A stretch of DNA of 64,000 nucleotides from PCPOR2b sp965220385 (GTDB lineage: Bacteria; Poribacteria; WGA-4E; PCPOR2b), in contig OZ244825.1 of NCBI GenBank assembly GCA_965220385.1, positions 4,278,001 through 4,342,000 on the forward strand, written 5' to 3'. Numbering within the stretch: position 1 is the first letter of the stretch; each line of letters starts with the position of its first letter. Shown one piece after another: positions 62,609 to 64,000 of the stretch. Made by a program: the position numbers and the translations under genes. The notes below the pieces were generated by a model. That model was not told the origin of the DNA. It made no database searches and saw nothing but the letters and a program-made list of their open reading frames with translations.

Positions 62609-62857
62609 TTACGAAAATAAAATGAGATCTCCGATATCTTGTTCTCTCGCAGATTTGCAAAGTTCAAGCAGTCTCTCCTCGTCCTCAGTTAAGGAATCAT
62701 CACCTTCTAAGTGGTCAATGATAGTTTCCACGTTAACAATAACATTACCACCGCAACCCAATAAGCTAGCAACATTCCATATTTCCTCACCAACGTCGAC
62801 ATAGCCGATAGGACTTATTGTTGCGGTATAATCACCTATCCTCTGTTCTTCAGCCAT
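62609..62857 (-). CDS. Hypothetical small acidic protein
   Basis: An 82-residue soluble acidic protein (MAEEQRIGDY, then DDSLTEDEERLLELCK). AAGGA lies seven bases before the ATG. No family or motif recognised. It precedes purC on the same strand by 51 bases. Confidence 0.55.
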   Translation of the reverse strand: MAEEQRIGDYTATISPIGYVDVGEEIWNVASLLGCGGNVIVNVETIIDHLEGDDSLTEDEERLLELCKSAREQDIGDLILFS

Positions 62858-62907
62858 TGTTGATTCCTTCCTGATTTTTGATTCATCCAGAGTAGTCGCG
62901 CTGTTCT

Positions 62908-63804
62908 TTACATCAACTCCCGACCAACAATCAGGCGATACGCTTCCAGATATTTTTCGCTGGTCTGATTGATGACCTCCGCTGGCAGCTCAGGTGCCGG
63001 GGGCTCTTTGTTCCAGCCAACATCGCTTAGATAATCGCGGACATACTGTTTGTCAAAGCTGGGTGGAGAACCGCCGGGTTTATATTCGTCTTTGGGCCAA
63101 AATCGAGACGAATCGGGGGTGAACACCTCATCAATGAGAATCAGTTGACCGTCAATCTGTCCGAACTCGAACTTGGTGTCACAGAGGATAATTCCGGACT
63201 TTTCAGCGTGTTCGCTCGCAGCCTCAAACAGCGCAAAACTGGTCTGGATAATCTTATCAGACAAATCTTGTCCAATCACCTCCACCATCTCTGCGATTGA
63301 GATGTTCTCATCATGCTCTCCCTGCTCCGCTTTCGTGGAAGGCGTGAAAATAAGCTCTGGCAAACGCTCCGACTCCGTAAGTCCTGCCGGCATTTTCTCC
63401 CCACATACCGTTCCAGCCTCTTTATACTCCGACCACGCGGAGCCCGCGATGTAGCCGCGCACGACACACTCGATATCGATCCGATTTGCCTTTCGGACAA
63501 ACATTGACCGCCCTTCAAGCACTTCTGCATCGGCTTGTAGAACGTCAGGGTACTGTGAAACATCAGTGCTGATAATGTGATTATCGACGATTGACTTTGT
63601 GTAATCGAACCAGAACTCAGAGAGTCCCGTCAGGATTTGTCCCTTGTACGGAATTCCATTCGGCAGTACGACGTCGAACGCCGAAATCCGGTCCGTCGAG
63701 ATAATTAATAATTCATCGCCGAGGTCATAGAGGTCTCGGACTTTACCTCTGTTGGCGAGCGCAACATTCGTTAGATTCGTTTCTGTGATAACGTTTTGTG
63801 ACAT
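62908..63804 (-). CDS. purC: SAICAR synthetase
   Basis: A 298-residue purine biosynthesis enzyme that joins CAIR and aspartate using ATP. GKVRDLYD, STDRISAFDVVLP, KANRIDIECVVRGYIAGSAW and LILIDEVFTPDSSRFW are all clear signatures. The ATG at 63804 has GGAG six bases upstream; an in-frame ATG at 63819 lies before that site. It probably lacks a nearby promoter of its own class. Confidence 0.95.
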   Translation of the reverse strand: MSQNVITETNLTNVALANRGKVRDLYDLGDELLIISTDRISAFDVVLPNGIPYKGQILTGLSEFWFDYTKSIVDNHIISTDVSQYPDVLQADAEVLEGRSMFVRKANRIDIECVVRGYIAGSAWSEYKEAGTVCGEKMPAGLTESERLPELIFTPSTKAEQGEHDENISIAEMVEVIGQDLSDKIIQTSFALFEAASEHAEKSGIILCDTKFEFGQIDGQLILIDEVFTPDSSRFWPKDEYKPGGSPPSFDKQYVRDYLSDVGWNKEPPAPELPAEVINQTSEKYLEAYRLIVGRELM

Positions 63805-63872
63805 TACTAACTCCATCAAATATAGAATTGTTGGTGTTACGGCAAAATTATGATAATATTGTCTAAGTTACG

Positions 63873-63906
63873 CTACGCCTTTTGCACCATATAGCAAAAG
63901 GCGTAG
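63873..63906. repeat. 13-bp hairpin of the CTAC/GTAG family
   Basis: CTACGCCTTTTGC (63873-63885) and its exact complement GCAAAAGGCGTAG (63894-63906), with loop ACCATATA. It starts with CTAC and ends with GTAG like other hairpins in the window. It lies between purC and the partial gene upstream on the minus strand. Confidence 0.8.
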
Positions 63907-63933
63907 CTTGAGCACTTTGCGAGCTCATCTCCC

Positions 63934-64000
63934 TCAATCCTTCTTTGCAGGGGTTTTAGAACTCTTCCCAGCGGGAGCAGGATTCGCGGCAGGTTTTGAG
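63934..64000 (-). CDS. C-terminal tail of a Pro/Ala/Lys-rich protein (runs off window)
   Basis: The minus-strand frame enters from the window edge and reads SKPAANPAPAGKSSKTPAKKD before TGA at 63936-63934. Low complexity like the tail of a histone-H1-like, ribosomal or DNA-binding protein. Too short to name; the frame is open but could be chance. Confidence 0.4.
   Translation of the reverse strand, partial: SKPAANPAPAGKSSKTPAKKD

Overview
The window looks like a piece of a Candidatus Poribacteria chromosome, or of a close relative. The strongest clue is the C-terminal sorting domain of a secreted protein (22620-25319), which carries the PNPFNPETWIPYQL signature I associate with that phylum. 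Supporting it is the gene mix: five Gfo/Idh/MocA oxidoreductases, two enolase-superfamily dehydratases, two phytanoyl-CoA-dioxygenase-like proteins, two formylglycine sulfatases, a sulfotransferase, a BNR-repeat sialidase-like protein and two amidohydrolases. Base composition is near balanced. Most starts follow an AGGAG-type ribosome binding site, and TTG and GTG starts are fairly frequent. No rRNA, tRNA, CRISPR array or prophage was seen.

Layout. 1-8550: end of a DNA methyltransferase gene (partial), then a DsbA-like protein, a dioxygenase, an SDR dehydrogenase, two Gfo/Idh/MocA enzymes, a secreted S1/P1-type nuclease, an acid-sugar dehydratase and a cation/calcium exchanger. 8800-17811: housekeeping genes glnS, gltX and trpA, with a HEAT-repeat protein, a CoA-binding protein, a HAD phosphatase and a sugar-acid dehydratase/oxidoreductase pair. 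17940-28018: a membrane glycosyltransferase, a four-helix-bundle gene bracketed by simple repeats, and a metal ABC transporter locus (DtxR-type regulator, TroA-like lipoprotein, ATPase, two permeases). The two permeases both carry C-terminal winged-helix domains, and a 2.7 kb secreted metallopeptidase gene splits the operon. 28406-36887: an oxidoreductase/ThDP-enzyme/MFS operon, a glyoxalase, a predicted nucleotide-modification (Nmad3-like) protein, a secreted helical protein and a tandem DUF5069 protein.

36995-47194: a leftward catabolic block (CocE-type hydrolase, amidohydrolase, aminotransferase, dioxygenase, two sulfatases, oxidoreductase) ending at a MITE-like element. 47195-57344: a flavoprotein, two low-GC hypothetical surface proteins with a strong terminator, nth, a sialidase-like protein, a sulfotransferase, a zinc-finger DnaJ, and a 993-residue fusion of a caspase/legumain-like peptidase with DUF3857 and a transglutaminase. 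57344-64000: moaC and xylB, which are translationally overlapped with that fusion, then a Uma2 nuclease-like protein, a D-aminoacylase, a small lipoprotein, a second MITE-like element, purC and the tail of one more gene.

How the genes may work together. The sulfatases, sulfotransferase, sialidase-like protein, acid-sugar dehydratases, Gfo/Idh/MocA enzymes, xylulokinase and acyl-amino/amidohydrolases fit breakdown of sulfated, acidic or amino-sugar-rich glycans; this is inferred from families, not shown. The regulator-fused metal transporter and the caspase-DUF3857-transglutaminase fusion are the most unusual protein architectures. The intergenic DNA is unusually rich in hairpin repeats ending in CTAC/GTAG, and in short dispersed repeats, which ordinary gene annotation would miss.
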